Below are positions 35,218 through 35,407 of a DNA stretch of 35,407 nt, one piece after another. The stretch's first letter is position 1. Every line of letters starts with the position of its first letter. The notes under the pieces were generated by a model, which had not been told where the DNA came from, did no database searches, and worked only from the letters and a program-made list of their open reading frames with translations. The DNA comes from Candidatus Omnitrophota bacterium (lineage in GTDB: Bacteria; Omnitrophota; Omnitrophia; Omnitrophales; Danuiimicrobiaceae). The stretch lies in the NCBI GenBank assembly GCA_016177155.1, contig JACOVU010000029.1:1-35407 (forward strand), read 5' to 3'. The position numbers and the translations under genes are program-made.

Positions 35218-35351
35218 CATTCCGTGACCTCGAAGCAGATTAAAAGCGTTGCGTTTTCTATGGAATCGAAAACGCAGCTTTTATTCAGCGAAGGCCGCTC
35301 AACCCGACATCCATCACGTGGCCTGAGCGGTGCTGAGAGGTCAGCGGTATG
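35218..35351. repeat. Complex nested palindrome (sucC-proximal) in the sucC-sucD gap
   Basis: Outer CATtCCG-TGACCTC (35218-35231)/GAGGTCA(g)CGGtATG (35337-35351). Inside: TAAAAGC(gtt)GCGTTTTC-tatggaatc-GAAAACGC(a)GCTTTTA (35241-35283) and CCGCTCA...TGAGCGG (35295-35330). Confidence 0.75.
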
Positions 35352-35373
35352 GACGGCAAAATGCCTTGGCTCA

Positions 35374-35407
35374 TCATATCTTCCCTCTAACTGCCTCAAC
35401 GGCTTTC
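35374..35407 (-). CDS. sucC: Succinyl-CoA synthetase beta subunit, last codons only
   Basis: Minus strand reads ...KAVEAVRGKI* immediately upstream of sucD; typical SucC C-terminus. Rest lies beyond the window edge. Confidence 0.7.
   Translation of the reverse strand, partial: KAVEAVRGKI

Noticed and set aside
35073-35399. ORF of 108 aa on the minus strand between sucC and sucD
   Set aside because: It reads through the two nested palindromes and the sucC tail in the wrong frame, with low-complexity Arg/Ser-rich translation. Not supported as a gene.
1-35407. CRISPR array, prophage or classical defence island
   Set aside because: No regularly spaced direct repeats, Cas, phage structural, integrase, toxin-antitoxin or restriction genes were seen.

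Overview
Chromosomal housekeeping segment from an uncultured or poorly characterised bacterium. Taxonomy cannot be fixed from the window; an Omnitrophota-like or related lineage is only a guess. Almost every gene is on the minus strand. In order: acs (truncated at the left edge), a small FxLYD-like ORF, a translationally coupled two-component/c-di-GMP operon (2 histidine kinases, 3 stand-alone REC proteins, 1 REC-GGDEF-HD-GYP), a heme/siroheme operon (hemB, cobA-hemD fusion, hemC, hemA, ccsA/hemX-like, Met8-like dehydrogenase), a REC-GGDEF-MshEN protein, panB, folD, fchA-like, B12-dependent RNR (nrdJ) with a likely tandem NrdR operator, mnmE, folC, purH, a pabC/ilvE-like gene, pabB, DUF1015, a tRNA-binding-domain protein, inositol-1-phosphate synthase (+ strand), pyruvoyl-dependent arginine decarboxylase, an amidohydrolase, a circularly permuted ATP-grasp protein, sucD and the sucC tail. 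The main finding is the structured non-coding DNA. (1) Three short inverted-repeat elements (ATCCCCCACCACTTTT...AAAAGTGGTGGGGGAT) each sit exactly from the TGA stop of one gene to the ATG start of the next. (2) Two related elements (ATCCCACCACYTGYTTG arms) fold into cloverleaf-like structures with an outer 17-bp stem and three inner hairpins. The architecture is conserved, the helix sequences differ, and a mini-hairpin UCUC(U)UUCGAGA is shared. (3) Two nested palindromes are inserted in frame inside enzymes: a 36-bp one in the CobA-HemD linker and a ~90-bp one in PabB. (4) Two complex nested palindromes separate sucC from sucD. (5) A CCCCGTTAGAAA inverted repeat lies between convergent genes. 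No transposase or RAYT gene, CRISPR array, tRNA or rRNA was seen.
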